DNA of 64,000 nucleotides from Adiantum capillus-veneris (lineage: Eukaryota > Streptophyta > Polypodiopsida > Polypodiales > Pteridaceae). Below the pieces are notes generated by a model. That model searched no databases. It was given only the letters and a program-made list of their open reading frames with translations, and was not told the origin of the DNA. This document shows positions 22,301-33,550 of the stretch, one piece after another; the first letter of the stretch is position 1, and the number at the start of each line of letters is the position of its first letter. Location: NCBI GenBank assembly GCA_014529385.2, contig CM043969.1, forward strand, positions 32,838,446 to 32,902,445, in the 5' to 3' direction. The position numbers and the translations under genes are program-made.

Positions 22301-23348
22301 TCTTCCCATTGCCTAGCCAAACATGATCTTTAGTGGTCACATAAGAGGTAAACCACTAATTGTTTGGAGACACATGAAGTGATGCCCCTGAGTCTATAAT
22401 CTAGTCACTCAATGCATTTCCATCAGATGCTGTAAGAAGAGCTGAGTCCATTGTATTCTTCAAGAAGTAGATGTCTCCTGACACTAGACTGTCATCCTCT
22501 GCAACAGTGTTTGTCACATTTATTTCTTGAATCTTCACCGAGGACTTGTTCTTCTCACCATGGTCTTCAGCTTTCTCTTTGCCTTTTTCTGCTTTCCATT
22601 CTCTGCAATCTCTTTTCATGTGACCCTTCTTGCCACAATGGTAGCATTCTATGTCACTCTTGCCTTTAGCACTGCGGGACTTGCTATGAGACTGATTCCT
22701 CTTTCCACCTTTGTACTTTTCTTTGGTCCTTCCCCTGACAACTAAGGCTGTTCCTTTGCCTTTGTCCATTGTCTTTCTATTGGTTTCTTCAGTAAGCAGA
22801 CTTCCTTCTACACCTGCTACGTTCAAACCATCTGGAGGTGCAGAATTACTCAAAGTTGTGCGAAAAGTGTCCCAACTTTCCGGCAATGTGATCAACAAGA
22901 ACATAGCTCTAACAGGTTCATCAAACTTGACACCTTGAGCTGACAACTGACTATAGATTGTGTTGAATTCATTCAGATGATTGGACATAGGTGTCCCTTC
23001 TTTCATCTTCAAGTCAACAAGCTTCTTAAGCCAGTATACCTATGAAGTTGCACTCTGCTTCTCATAAAGATCACTCAACTTTAACCATGCTTGATAAGCC
23101 GACATCTCGTATGCTACATTGAAGTAAACGCTTTCTACCAAAGTCAGCATAATGGTAGAAAGTGCCAATTCATCCATTTCGCTCCATTCATCTTCGTCCA
23201 TATCTTCTGGTTTTATCCCCTTGAGCTTTATAGGTTTTATCTGCTTCTTTTGTACCAACACGTGCCAAATCTGCTTCTTCCACAATGGGAAATTGGTTCC
23301 ATCTAGCTTCTTGATATTGTAAAGAGCAGTGTCCTGTGATCCAGCCAT
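19368..23348 (-). pseudogene. Copia-2 gag-pol polyprotein with premature stops only
   Basis: A single minus-strand frame of 1327 codons. From the N-terminus: gag core (MAGSQDTALYNIKKLDG start), CCHC knuckle CYHCGKKGHMKRDC near 22607-22648, protease DSGA near 22384-22395, integrase with its HHCC region near 22000-21880, DNGGEY near 21620-21640 and GVAERMN near 21520-21540, RT with YVDDMLI near 20308-20328, and RNase H ending ADLLTKGLP. I count seven in-frame stops (23040-23042, 22401-22403, two between 22400 and 22268, 20892-20894, 20505-20507, 20286-20288) but no frameshift. Compared with Copia-1, several replace Gln or Trp codons by single C-to-T or G-to-A changes. The pattern fits ageing by base substitution. 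Not functional. Confidence 0.94.
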
Positions 23349-24413
23349 AGCTACGCTTCACAGTAGTTTACTTTCCTGGGGAAAAATTCAGCAGAGTTTC
23401 CCCTGTAAACTGACCTCAGAACCAATATCAACCTGTCAAATGAACCAAGAAAGCTTCAGATTCTGCAAAACTTTTGGCAGAGTCTCCTTTGTAAAATGGC
23501 TCTGGTGTACTAAAAACAGACCAAAAAACAACTCAAAAAAAACCACTATCTCTCTAACACTGTAAGCTGTGGGTAAACCTGTCCTGCATCTGTACTGTCT
23601 CTGATTGTCCTGTCACTGTCCTGTAAGCATAGACTGCGACAATGCCTCAATGGCAGTAAAGCAAAGATGCAATCCCAAATGTCACAGTCAATACATCCTA
23701 GCTGCCTATCTAAGGGTGCTCGAGGGATCGCTCCAAGACCTGTATAACCGAAAGGATCTCAACATTCGAGAATCGCCCAGCTCAATAAAACCCCACTCGA
23801 CCGTCAACAAAGGCTACAGTAAATCTGACAGTACATAGACTTCCCACAAAGTCATACATCCACAAATTTCCCACTGTATGATGTAACCGTTGCGTGACTC
23901 ACAGCCAGCAAACCCTCAACAAACATACATCATCTCTGACAATACATCCCATGTGGAAGTACCTGCAATGTCAGGATGACATATGGAATATCAAGCAGCA
24001 AACACAAGCTACCTGATGAACTAGTGGATGTCGCCTACAGTCTCTGTGTAGATGCGCCCGTGTCGTATGTGACACGCCTCCAAGAACTGTGAGCCGTCCT
24101 TCGATGTGTAGACAACCACAAATCAACACTCTGGGAGTGTCGATATCCTCAGCACCTGCAGTCGTAGGCCGAAAACCCTAAATTTGCAGAGTCGGATCTG
24201 CACCCGCTGAGACCACGTAGTCGAAAATGGCCTGCGCAGAACTTTGTCGAAGCCGAACGGTGACCGAGATGACCTCAGAATGAAATTTTGAGCACACCGA
24301 GCCCTACGAGTCCACCCACAAGATTTGGGGCCGTGTCTTTGCCTGTCGAATTTCATTCCAATCTGAGCTGGTGACTCTAGCCTCCTGCAATGCTGCCCCG
24401 AGCCTCGATCTGA
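23349..24413 (-). other. Copia-2 5' leader
   Basis: About 1.06 kb between primer-binding site and gag start with no convincing ORF. It would hold the packaging signal; I see no clear structure. Confidence 0.6.
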
Positions 24414-24425
24414 GCTCTGATACCA
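24414..24425 (-). other. Primer-binding site of Copia-2 (initiator-Met tRNA)
   Basis: Minus strand TGGTATCAGAGC, two bases from the LTR end. Confidence 0.95.
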
Positions 24426-24427
24426 GT

Positions 24428-24619
24428 TGAAGAAGTACGAGCGGAAGTGCGACGCGAGAGAGAGTGCGAGAAGAAGAGCACGACGATATGGTGAACTCGC
24501 TCTACTCTAATGTGTAGAGCATAGTGAGTTCTTATTAGGTTTTTACAAAAGAATATGTGTACATACCTGGCGGCCCGCCCACTTACCTGGGCGACCACAT
24601 TGGGCTTTATACCCCAACA
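24428..24619 (-). repeat. 5' LTR of Copia-2
   Basis: 192 bp, TGTTGGGG...CTTCTTCA on the minus strand, so it keeps TG...CA ends. Pairs with 19087-19278. Confidence 0.93.
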
Positions 24620-24805
24620 ATACGGGCATGTACAAGTGTTCGACTGCTAGCGCACAAACCTGACTATTCACAATGTGTACACGTTGCATCTTTTTTCCAT
24701 CTTGAAATCACTTTGCAAAGCTCCCAAATGCATGTATTTACATATTTTTGTACATATGACCATGCATATAAATGCTACTTTGTACATGCCAAAAGTGGTC
24801 TATCA
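24620..24805 (-). repeat. Partial 3' LTR of Gypsy-A
   Basis: 186 bp matching 46826-47010 of the 5' LTR, including the start TGATAGACC. The other roughly 1 kb of this LTR is absent: Copia-2 abuts it, and the DNA on the far side of Copia-2 is unrelated. Confidence 0.9.
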
Positions 24806-24819
24806 TCATTGCCTACCCT

Positions 24820-27702
24820 CTAGGTAGAGCATTTATCCTCAACCAAGAGACTATTTGCATCTGGAACCACATCCCTTGCAAAATATTTCTTCAGTCTATA
24901 ACCATTTATTCTATAGCGCAAACGTTCACCAAACAATTTTTCCAACTCATAGGTGCCATTAGAAAATACATGCTTCACTCTGTATGGACCCAACCATTTG
25001 TCCCTCAATTTCTTCTGAAAAGTAAAATCCAAGCGAGAATCATACTTCATCACCAAATCTCCTTCTTTGATCTCTTTCTCTGGCAGCCTCTTATTCATTT
25101 TCTCCATCCTTGTCTCTGCTTGTTGGAGATAATAATCATTGGCTTTCTCTCTATTCATTCGCAACAACTCTAGAGAAAGAATTCTTTCTTGCAGCTTGCC
25201 ACTATGCTCACCTTGCATTTTGCACAACAACTTCAAGGCATCTAACTGCACTTGTATGGGCATAAGATATACTTTTCCATAAACAAGTTCATATGGTGTA
25301 AACTATGTTGACACTCTATACGCAGTTCTATAAGCCCACAAACACTTTTCCAAGTCCAAGTCCCACTGTTTAGGATTCTCTCTAGCATACTTTGATAGCA
25401 TCTTCATAATTTGACCATTGCAGTTCTCAACCAACCCATGGCATTGTGGGTAGTAAGGAGAAGAATGCCTATGCTGATTTTTCAATTTCTCCATGAGAGC
25501 AGCAACAAGTTATCCCCTAAACCCTCGTTCATGATAAAAAATGATAACCATAGGAGCTCCAAACCTACAACACATCTGTTCATATAAAAAAGAGGCCAGT
25601 CTTCCTACTATTACATCTTTTACTGCTCTTGCCTCAACCCATTTTGTAAAATAGTCCACAGCCACAAGGATAGACCTTTTGCCATTGTTGGTCCTCCACA
25701 TTGGACCTACAGCATCTACTCCCCATTTTGCAAATGCATCAAAAGACATTATAGCTTTCTGAGGCTCAGGCAAAAGCTTCCGATTTGCAAACACTTGGCA
25801 TTCAGGGCATGACTTGCACCAAAAATAAGCATCTCTCATCATAGAGGGCCAACAGTAACCTGCTCTTAAAACACGGAAGACAACCTGGTCCTTGCCTTGA
25901 TGGCCTGTTTCTTCATGGCAGTGCTCCAAAATCAAGCCTATCTCTTCTTTGTACGACACTTTTCTCAAAATGCTATCCTTGCCATAAAGCATGAGATCCT
26001 CACCTACCAATATGTAGTTTCTTGCTTTTGCAACTATTCTCTGAAACCGAACTTTTGACATGCCCTCTGGACATTGTCTTTTACCCAGAAATACTTCTAC
26101 ATCTTGCAATGATTCCTTTCCTGCATACAAGGCTTTCTTGACCTTTAAAGGAGCTACCAAGGCATCCAACTTGTCCCTAGCCAACTCATCAGCTTCTTTA
26201 TTCTTCTCACGAGGAACATGCTTAAACTGTATCTTCTCAAAATCATGCAAAAGCTTCTTGATGCCATAGGACCACTTCTTCAAATTGTCTTTCTGAACAT
26301 TCCATAAACCAAGCAACTGATTCATGACTAGCAATGCATCCCCTTTTGCAATGACCCTCTTCAGTCCAAACTCAACACACTGCTTCAACCCAAGGAAAAG
26401 CGTGAGATACTCGGCCTCATTGTTACTTTCAGCTTCATCAAGATTGTAATCTCTAGAAAAGATTACATTGCCTTTTGGGTTCTTAATGACTACCCCACCA
26501 CTTGCCTTTTGAAGAACTTTCCTGTATACACCATCAAACATCATTGTATACGCATGTGTAATATCTACTTCCTCTTCATGATCATCCTTGTCAACCCTTG
26601 GGTAAGATGGAATCTCCCCCCCCTTATGTACCACTATGTCTGCCAAGTGAACTTTAAGAGAATGATCCACTTTAAACTCAAACTCATACTCTTGAAGCTC
26701 CAAAGTCCACTTTAAGATGCGCTTGCTAGGCTTCAAATGTTGTACTACATCATGCAAAAGATTCTATGTGGTGAGCACATAGAACTTTTGGGGCAAGAAA
26801 CAGGTTTTAAACCTTCGACAAGCAAGAACCAAGGCGAATACCCACTATTCCATTTCTGTGTAGGAGAACTCGCTTACATTCTTCATCTTGCTCTCAAAAT
26901 AAACTGGCTTGAAGTTCCTTCCTTGATTTTGTAAGAGAACCGACCCAAAAGCTACTGACCCCACACTAATAGATACATAGAAAATCGACTGCAAGTCGGG
27001 AGGACTCACTGTTGGTAAAGCACACAATACCTCCTTGATGCCATCAAAAGCCTGTTTGCATGTCTTCATTCCATTCAAACCCTTGAACTCTTTGACTCAA
27101 TTTCTGGAGAGGATACACATATTGACATAGCATCCAGAAAAAACGTGATAAGTACCTGAGCTTATGTACAAATGATGCCAAATCCTTTGTGTTTCTGGGC
27201 GGATCCGTAAGCAACAAAGCCTTAACTTTCTCTGGGTCAGCTTCTATTCCATTTTGGGAAACCACATGTCCTAGCAAATGGACTCTGGCATGAGCAAATT
27301 TACACTTCTTTGGGTTGAGTTGCCCACCCTCTTGTTGAAGCCTTTCAAAACTCAACCTCAGCTTCTCCAAATGTGTGACCCTTGAGCTATAACACCCAAT
27401 GTCATCCATGAAAACACGAATGAACTTACCCAAGTAGGGACCAAACACTCTATTCATCCATCCTTGGAAGGTAGCATATGCATTGACCAGCCCAAAAGGC
27501 ATTCTTTTGTAGGCAAAACAACCCCAAGGAGTAATGAAGGTCGTATTCAATCGATCGTCAATCGCTATCAAGATATGAAAGTAGCCAGAAAATCCATCCA
27601 TGATTGAGTAATGTTCATGACCTGCAACCTAATTGAGGATTTCATCTAGAAAGGGTAGTGGATAATGATTCCTTTTTGTGGCAGCATTCAAAGGTTTGAA
27701 AT
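24820..27702 (-). pseudogene. Gypsy-A pol: RT (rest), two RNase H domains, integrase
   Basis: Degenerate C-terminal two-thirds of the polyprotein. RT from DGFSGYFH through the MPFGLVNA block to FMDDIGCYS (active site near 27410). Next a degraded first RNase H (around 26990-26845), then a second, archaic-type RNase H in 26640-26140 with FDG, NNEAEY, KGDAL and KEADELA acidic motifs kept. Integrase has HHCC (CKSCPECQ), the first catalytic Asp in GVDAVGPM, a corrupted second site (IIFYHERGF in place of a SDNGPGF-like motif) and a third-residue region near 25435. There is a frameshift near 27060 and stops at about 26760, 25508, 25300 and 25265. Known lineage feature: dual RNase H marks plant Tat/Ogre-type elements. 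Confidence 0.9.
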
Positions 27703-27714
27703 CACTACAAGAGG

Positions 27715-28290
27715 TTGTGTGCTCTTTGTGACACTGTTAGCGACGGAAATACACTGGGTTTTTATAACCCCCGGCGTCGCTAAAACCGTCGCTAATAGCG
27801 TCACTACGAGAGCGTCTCTATATGCGACGCTATAGACGTCGCTATATAGCGACGATCATAGCGACGGTTATAGCGATGTTTACACAAAAGTCTATAGCGA
27901 CGCCTATAGCGACGCTCCAGAGCCATAAATAGCGACAGTTATAGCGACGCCCGAGAGAAATTTTTTTTGGTGACAGGGCATTGAATGCCCTGCCACCTAT
28001 CAACCATATGATACTTGATTCACTTTTTAAAAAAAGTGCAAGGGTAGATAATAGACCCAAAATAGTCACCCACAAGACGCATTGTTTGCTAAATTGACAA
28101 TTGTACACATCATAGGCAAAATGAATTGATTGGCAAATGTAATAATGACAATTGTACAACATCATAGGCATAAAGAATTGATTGGCAAAATGAAGTGCGG
28201 TGACAAATGTAATAATATACATGGTTCAAAAAGACGTATAAAATCCGTCTCATGATACATAAGCTATGAGAAACCCTAAACTAATGCTAT
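27715..28290 (-). repeat. CACTA 3' subterminal repeats
   Basis: From 27728 to 27955 the word TAGCGACG and its reverse complement CGTCGCTA occur many times, often paired as near-palindromes. Such arrays are the binding sites of TNPA-type proteins in En/Spm. From 27960 to 28290 there is no gene; a 126-codon ORF here is not supported. Confidence 0.85.
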
Positions 28291-28315
28291 CTAGCTACGA
28301 CTAAACTGACGTCGT

Positions 28316-29625
28316 CTAGTCAGACGTCTCATCGCGTCCAAGCGACGTATCTGTCGGATTCTGCAAAAAAAGACAATAAGACAGCTTTCAGTAAGTATAA
28401 ACATATAACGACATTTATAAAACAATACAAAAAATAGAAAAGAGTAAACCCTAATACTAACCATGCCGCCACGAGAACTGAGAATGTCCATAAGGGCGTT
28501 TAAGCCCTTCCTGCCTGCGTACTCGCGCTCGTACGGTGTGGGATCACGTCCTGTCATCGACCACTGTCAAAACACACAAAGATTTCATTATGTTAGAATT
28601 AAAAAACTCATAAACCATAAACTATCGAACATAAAGAGCAATGCAAAAACACTTACAAAATCGGCCTCAAATGATGCCCATCCACCGCTCCCCAAGTGGT
28701 GCGGGCTCCCTGCCTCTACTCGCGCTCTGCCTGCATCCTTTTGTTGCTTCCACTTGTCGGGATTCTCGCGCGCTGCTTTCTTCGCATTCTTCCAATCTTC
28801 TTTGGCCAGCCAATCTGGCCTGTTCCACCCATGCTTGATTGCTTTTTGTACTTCGGAACGCTTGTGTTTGCAGTATTTGCGCATTCGAATCTTCATCAGG
28901 TCTTCATTGAAGCGTTGATCCCGTGTTGGAACGGGAAACTCATCATGAAGTATGCTGATGACTCTGGCTTTAAGATCACTTGGTACTTCACTCCATTTGT
29001 TTAGTATGTAGTGTCTAAACAGCTGAGAGCAAAGACCACGCATGCCGGAGATCACCTTCTTGCCGTCATCATCCATGATGATGCCACCGCTGAAGTCGAC
29101 GGAGTAAGGCAAGCCCTCTGGCCGGTGACGCATGAACTTGGGTGTCCCGGCAGGGGTCTCTAGCGGCGTGTCAATGGGGGTACGGACGTCAGGTGTCTCC
29201 ACCGGTGTCTGGGCCCCGAAGCGAGGAGGGTCGAGTGGGGTGGCTCCTAGTGGAGTAGGTAGAGGTGTGTAGCTGCTAGGAACAATTAGCCGCGCAAAAC
29301 TTGGCGTAGATGGCGATGCTGTGGCTGGTGTGGGGGCGGGCAATGAAGGGGAGGGTAAAGAGCCTTGTCGAACATGAGGTGGTGTGGAGGCATCGGCGGC
29401 GGAATCCCCACAACAACCGCCACCGCCACCACTAGAGCGCCGGTGTCTAGACGAGTGTGAAGATCATCTCGTCAACACCGAAGCTTCGGAGCGCGCCGAA
29501 TGCTCCAAAAGAGAGGGAGATGCGGATGGAGTAGGAACGCGCGATGATGCGCCAGAGCGATGACGCTCCACGTACCACTGTCTCTGCTGCGGTGACAAAG
29601 AAGAAAGAAACTCTTCATCATCCAT
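28316..29625 (-). pseudogene. TNPA-like (plant En/Spm transposase_24-type) gene of the CACTA element
   Basis: Second protein of CACTA elements, thought to bind the subterminal repeats and help TNP2. I propose three exons on the minus strand: 29625-28657, 28563-28462 and 28360-28316. All junctions are phase 0: donors GTAAGT (28651-28656) and GTTAGT (28456-28461), acceptors TTTTGACAG (28564-28572) and TTTTTTGCAG before 28360. Product about 371 codons: acidic start MDDEEFLSSLSPQQRQWY, Pro/Thr-rich linker, then the typical DFSGGIIMDDDG, RKYCKHKRSEVQKA, GWNRPDW and GRDPTPYEREY blocks. One TGA (near 29465, following AGA) breaks exon 1. The start was chosen as the first ATG of the conserved acidic segment. 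Confidence 0.78.
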
Positions 29626-29899
29626 ACCTGCATTAAACACACACGAATATTTAAACTTAATATTGAATGAATAGAGTAGACAATGACGAAAAGACCATTA
29701 AATACAATGACGTAATGACGCATATAAATACCATGACAGAATGAATCGAGTGATAGAAGAGGCAAGTCGAAAACTTAGAATTTTCAATCAAAAGATGTGA
29801 GCGCGAGTAGAAAAGAGCGTTATACACCATGGAAGGTACTTAGAGAGCCAGAGCTTTTACAACACGGAGCAAAATTGTTCAAATACAATATTTGTGGCT

Positions 29900-30850
29900 T
29901 TAAGAGATCTCTCTCTCATCCTTGCGTAACTCAGTATAACTTGCTATATCTATATAGAGATCTCCGTTTAAACACATATCCTCTGTTTCATTTTGTAGCT
30001 CCTCTGCATGCACCCCATATAGAGTAGTAGCATCTTGATGCTCGTCTGGCACCACCGCAGCGGCTTCTGATTGAGCATCTTCTCTGATCTCCTCCATTGA
30101 TGCCATTGTGATTGGCACATGGTAGCCTTCATACGTCCTTGCACTACGAGGGGCTACCTCTATGACGTACCACCAGTTTGATGTAGACTTTGTAGGATGA
30201 AATATTACCTGCCAGAGCCACATAACTTACATGAGAGGTTTCAAGCACATAACTTGTAAAAGGGGGATGTTAACTATTTACATACTTACTTGTTCGCAAT
30301 GCTCGGGTAGTACGAAAGTGTCTCTTAGGTCAGTCCATTTCTTAGTAGAATCCACCTCAAGAAAACCAGACTCTCCTCTACGCACAGTAGCGTTGCGACC
30401 CTCCATGATTATCTTGAACCATTGCACGTTGAACAAGCCGACAAAAAATCCTCTGTAATCGATCCTCAAAATCTCTTGTAGCGTGCCAAAATAAGTGAGT
30501 TCCGCCACCACAGGATCTGCATTAGAGGAACGTCGTCGACTAGACTGTTCAAATTTTTCCATGATTCCACAATCTTGAGTAAAACGCTTTTTGTCGATCC
30601 GTTCCACCCTAAAATGTCAACCTTTACACCATGCTGCTGTATATGACTTATACTACAACGAACAAAGATTATGAGTGGCCGTTCAAACGTTTAGAAATAA
30701 AGTCACTAGCTAGTCGTACATTGCAAACTTACCTTGGTCGCGAAACCCCGAGAGTACTCCCACTCTTTCTTTGCATCCTCATATTGTGAAATCCACTTTT
30801 GCTTCACTGGATTGTGAAGCATGCAAAATCAGTTGATTTTAGCCTCCAGA
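29900..30850 (-). pseudogene. C-terminal part of the CACTA TNP2 gene (DUF4216-like)
   Basis: Minus-strand segments 30607-30278 and 30223-29900 carry the C-terminal domain common in TNP2 proteins: a TYFGTLQEILRIDYRG-type block, FNVQWFKI, then a QVIFHPTK block and an acidic tail. They look like consecutive exons, with an intron-like gap at 30277-30224. What precedes them (30850-30620) has only short open stretches. Together with 30911-32035 this is one gene from which the middle has been lost. Confidence 0.7.
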
Positions 30851-30910
30851 TCTTCCATCATCTTCTTCTCAACACCGAGATTGCACATGACAATCCCAGA
30901 TATGCGCTCA

Positions 30911-32035
30911 TCATCCACTTTTGCTTTGCTTCATAGTCAACCACGGGGGAATGTTGTAGTTGACGATGACAACGGGCCATACACTGTAAGATGTTGATAT
31001 TTGACCAAATGGATTTACGCCATCCATAGCCAGGCCTAAGTGCAAATTTCCAGCTTCCCTGGCAAAATCCGACCATGTTCCATCTATATGTTTCCAGGCT
31101 GCGTAATCTGCAGGAATTCGTAGCACACCATCCGAAGATTTATTCTCCTCATCCCATGATGCTAGGGCGGCCATGGACTTACATTCGAAGAAATGATTGA
31201 TGCGAGGAAGCAGAGGAAAATGTCGCAAAACCTTTTGTGGAATTTTTGTCCCGTGGAGATCTACTCGATATCTTTCGGAATCACATTTCGGACACTTCTC
31301 CATGTCTATGTATTCCCCTCTGAAAAGAATGCAGTCATTAGGACAAGCGTGGATAGAATTGTAATCCATCCCCAAGTTTTGCAAAATCTTTCTTGCTTCA
31401 TCTCGGGAATCTGGCATCACATTGTCAACTCGTAGTATGTGCTCTTTAAGCAATCTACACAACATAAAAATATGATACAGTCGTGTAAAAATCTATCAGA
31501 TCATTATACATTTAGAATTTTATTAAAGTAAACTAATTGTAATAGATCACCTGAAAAGCGCTGTGACGCTAGTGTCACTCCATCCAAACTTTTCCTGCAT
31601 GTTGAGAAGAACCAGGAGTGCTTTCAATCTAGACATACGTGCTCCATTATACATTGGCGTATCAGCTTCACTTTTCATATCATCATAGATAAGCCTTTCT
31701 GAATCCATGATCGTCTCGATCATTTCATCAATCTCAGGCTCAAACATTGCCTCGTTGGGAATGTGCTCTGCATGATCATCCCCCGAGCTGTCAGAGGCTA
31801 CATCTTGTGGCCTCACATATGCTGCTTGACCAAAGCGCCTGCGAACACGTCTATTGGGTTGCAAGATTGCTGCTTGTTGGCCAGCGTCAGAGTCCGACGA
31901 GTTATAATTGGCAACAACTCGATCTATAATAGATGGATCGAACTCGCCAAATTCACGAACGTGCTACAAAGAAACACGTCTTGTCCGTCACAGAGCATGC
32001 TTGCATTGATTACAAGGACATAAGACCCTCGTTGA
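30911..32035 (-). pseudogene. TNP2-like transposase of the CACTA element, core deleted
   Basis: N-terminal half of the En/Spm transposase. Near 32030-31970 a Cys-rich start (LCPCNQC) is visible, with stops. An exon from about 31966 to 31551 ends before donor GTGATC (31545-31550). A 96-bp intron and acceptor TTGTGTAG (31455-31462) lead to 31454-30911. Typical TNP2 blocks: FGWSDTSVTALF, IHACPNDCILF, CPKC, then LGLAMDGVNPFGQ with the first catalytic Asp and VWPVVIVNYNIPPWL. The protein stops just after this, and the next recognisable TNP2 material is the C-terminal domain at 30607. The remaining catalytic region is therefore missing. Not able to act alone. Confidence 0.85.
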
Positions 32036-32145
32036 GAGATAGGTGTTTTGGTTGGACGGTCCCACATCCTCGTCACTACTCATAATGAGGATAAAAATCT
32101 TATAACCTGGACAACAAATTTAATATTCTATTGGCATTCTTCGTC

Positions 32146-32148
<3 letters not shown>

Positions 32149-32236
<88 letters not shown>
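32149..32236 (+). repeat. (TC)n microsatellite in the CACTA element
   Basis: An uninterrupted TC run of about 43 units upstream of the TNP2 gene. Ser-Leu repeat ORFs over it are artefacts. Confidence 0.97.
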
Positions 32237-32237
<1 letters not shown>

Positions 32238-32541
32238 CTCACATTCTCTAGTCATGTCCAATCCCCGCACACCTCGGTCTAGAGGTGCACGGAGATCAGA
32301 ACCACCGGGTTATAATCTCGTCTTTATTGGTCAATACCTATATTTGTGGGTACAAGAAATCTACAGACCCACGTCTACATGATACTGCATGTAGTGGACA
32401 AAACCCCTTTGCCTCTTCTCTAGTTGTAGCACTTCACAGCATCTTAACATCTTTTCACAGTAGATCTTTTCACTGTTCGTCTAACTCTAAACCCTAAACC
32501 GTAAGTAATTCTTGTGTGGACTCGATCTAACGTAAATAAGC

Positions 32542-32692
32542 GTAAATCTAAATAAACATAAATCTAACTAAAAATAAACCTAAATCTAATTTAACATAAG
32601 TCTACATCTAACCTAATCTTTAACGTCTTTTGGGATAGTTTCCTACGACGTTAAAACTCTCTTCTTCTTGTGTGTGTGTGTGTGTGTGTGTG
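32542..32692 (+). repeat. Direct repeat flanking the HIPP relic, copy 1
   Basis: About 150 bp of CTAAATCTAA-rich sequence ending ctacgacgtt...ctcttcttcttg followed by (TG)n. Copy 2 is at about 33222-33373. The HIPP relic lies between them. Confidence 0.88.
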
Positions 32693-32830
32693 TGTTGGTA
32701 AACCTAAATAAACCTAAGTCTAATCTAATATAATATAAATCTAAATCTAACGTAAATTCTGTTATATTAAAAACAAAGAACTAAACTAACAGGGATTATA
32801 AGAACCTTAAAACTGATTTAACACATAATT

Positions 32831-33195
32831 TTTCACACAACTCGGCAAGAGTTGGCATTCTCATCACTAAAGATGTGAGAGTTAACTTCTGGCAGTGACG
32901 CTGTCTCATCTCCATCCACATCTGACGACAGCAATTGGCCCTTTGGATCGTTCTTGCTCTTGTTACTAACTTTGAAGTTGCTGTTGAATGACTAGACGTT
33001 GTCTAGATGGTCATTGTCGGGGATGTAGTGACTCTTGCCGCCCTGAAGATCCACCTTCTTCCCTATCTTCTGAAGACATTTCACTAGTACTTTTGGATCG
33101 ACGGAGCCCACCATGAGTGAAGGCAGCAATACCCTATATTCCATTGAGGGCTTTCTTCACCCGCTTTATGCAGGCATCGCAGTCTATGGAGACCT
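32831..33195 (-). pseudogene. Captured relic of a heavy-metal-associated isoprenylated plant protein (HIPP)
   Basis: Minus-strand relic within the CACTA element. HIPPs bind metal through an HMA domain with a CxxC site and are anchored by a prenylated C-terminal CaaX box. Here, in order: an HMA start with metal site DCDAC and KRVKKALNGI (about 33192-33138), then after a frameshift VGSVDPKVLVKCLQKIGKK (about 33111-33055), a Ser/Asn/Lys/Asp-rich linker, and a C-terminus ANSCRVV followed by a stop near 32835, which resembles a CaaX box. In-frame TAGs lie at about 33136 and 32993. The N-terminus of the HMA domain is missing. Dead as a gene; it shows capture of a host transcript or gene fragment. 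Confidence 0.82.
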
Positions 33196-33221
33196 AAATC
33201 TAATCTAATATAACGTAAATC

Positions 33222-33373
33222 TAAATCTAGCGTAAATAAACGTAAATCTAACTATAAATAAACCTAAATCTAATTTAACGTAAGTCTACATCTAACCTAA
33301 TCTTTAACGTCTTTTAAGATAGTTTCCTACGACGTTATAACTCTCTTCTTCTTGTGTGTGTGCGCGTGTGTGG
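33222..33373 (+). repeat. Direct repeat flanking the HIPP relic, copy 2
   Basis: Second copy of the ~150-bp repeat at 32542-32692, same orientation, a few substitutions, again ending in a (TG)n run. Confidence 0.88.
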
Positions 33374-33550
33374 ATGTGTGTGCCAATAAAAAGAGATAAA
33401 TGGTATAACCTTTCTATCACCCATGCCAAGTATGATAGATTGTTTATGCCATTTCCCTCTTGAATAATAGGTCTTGAGTTCAACTCCTCGTCGGTTAGAT
33501 CTTTAGGTCTTTTAATTTTAATTAGTTTCCTACGATGTTAAATTAGTTTC

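Larger units (their letters stand above)
19087..24619 (-). mobile_element. Copia-2: full-length Ty1/copia retrotransposon
   Basis: Complete minus-strand element: 5' LTR 24428-24619, primer-binding site 24414-24425, leader to 23349, one polyprotein frame 23348-19368, polypurine tract 19280-19289, 3' LTR 19087-19278. The LTRs differ at about 7-8 of 192 positions, three of them at the extreme inner end. The flanks do not match (cagct on the left, atacg on the right), so there is no target duplication. The left flank is a gypsy leader and the right flank is the middle of the Gypsy-A LTR. Confidence 0.93.

Noticed and set aside
24410-24430. tRNA gene fragments at primer-binding sites
   Set aside because: The 12-18 bp matches to tRNA 3' ends are retroelement primer-binding sites; no cloverleaf surrounds them.
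27842-28222. 126-codon minus ORF at the CACTA 3' end
   Set aside because: It lies over subterminal repeats and AT-rich DNA, outside the TNPA model, with no conserved block.
32480-32500. Telomere-like ccctaaaccctaaacc
   Set aside because: Only two units of the plant telomere repeat; too short to mean an interstitial telomere.
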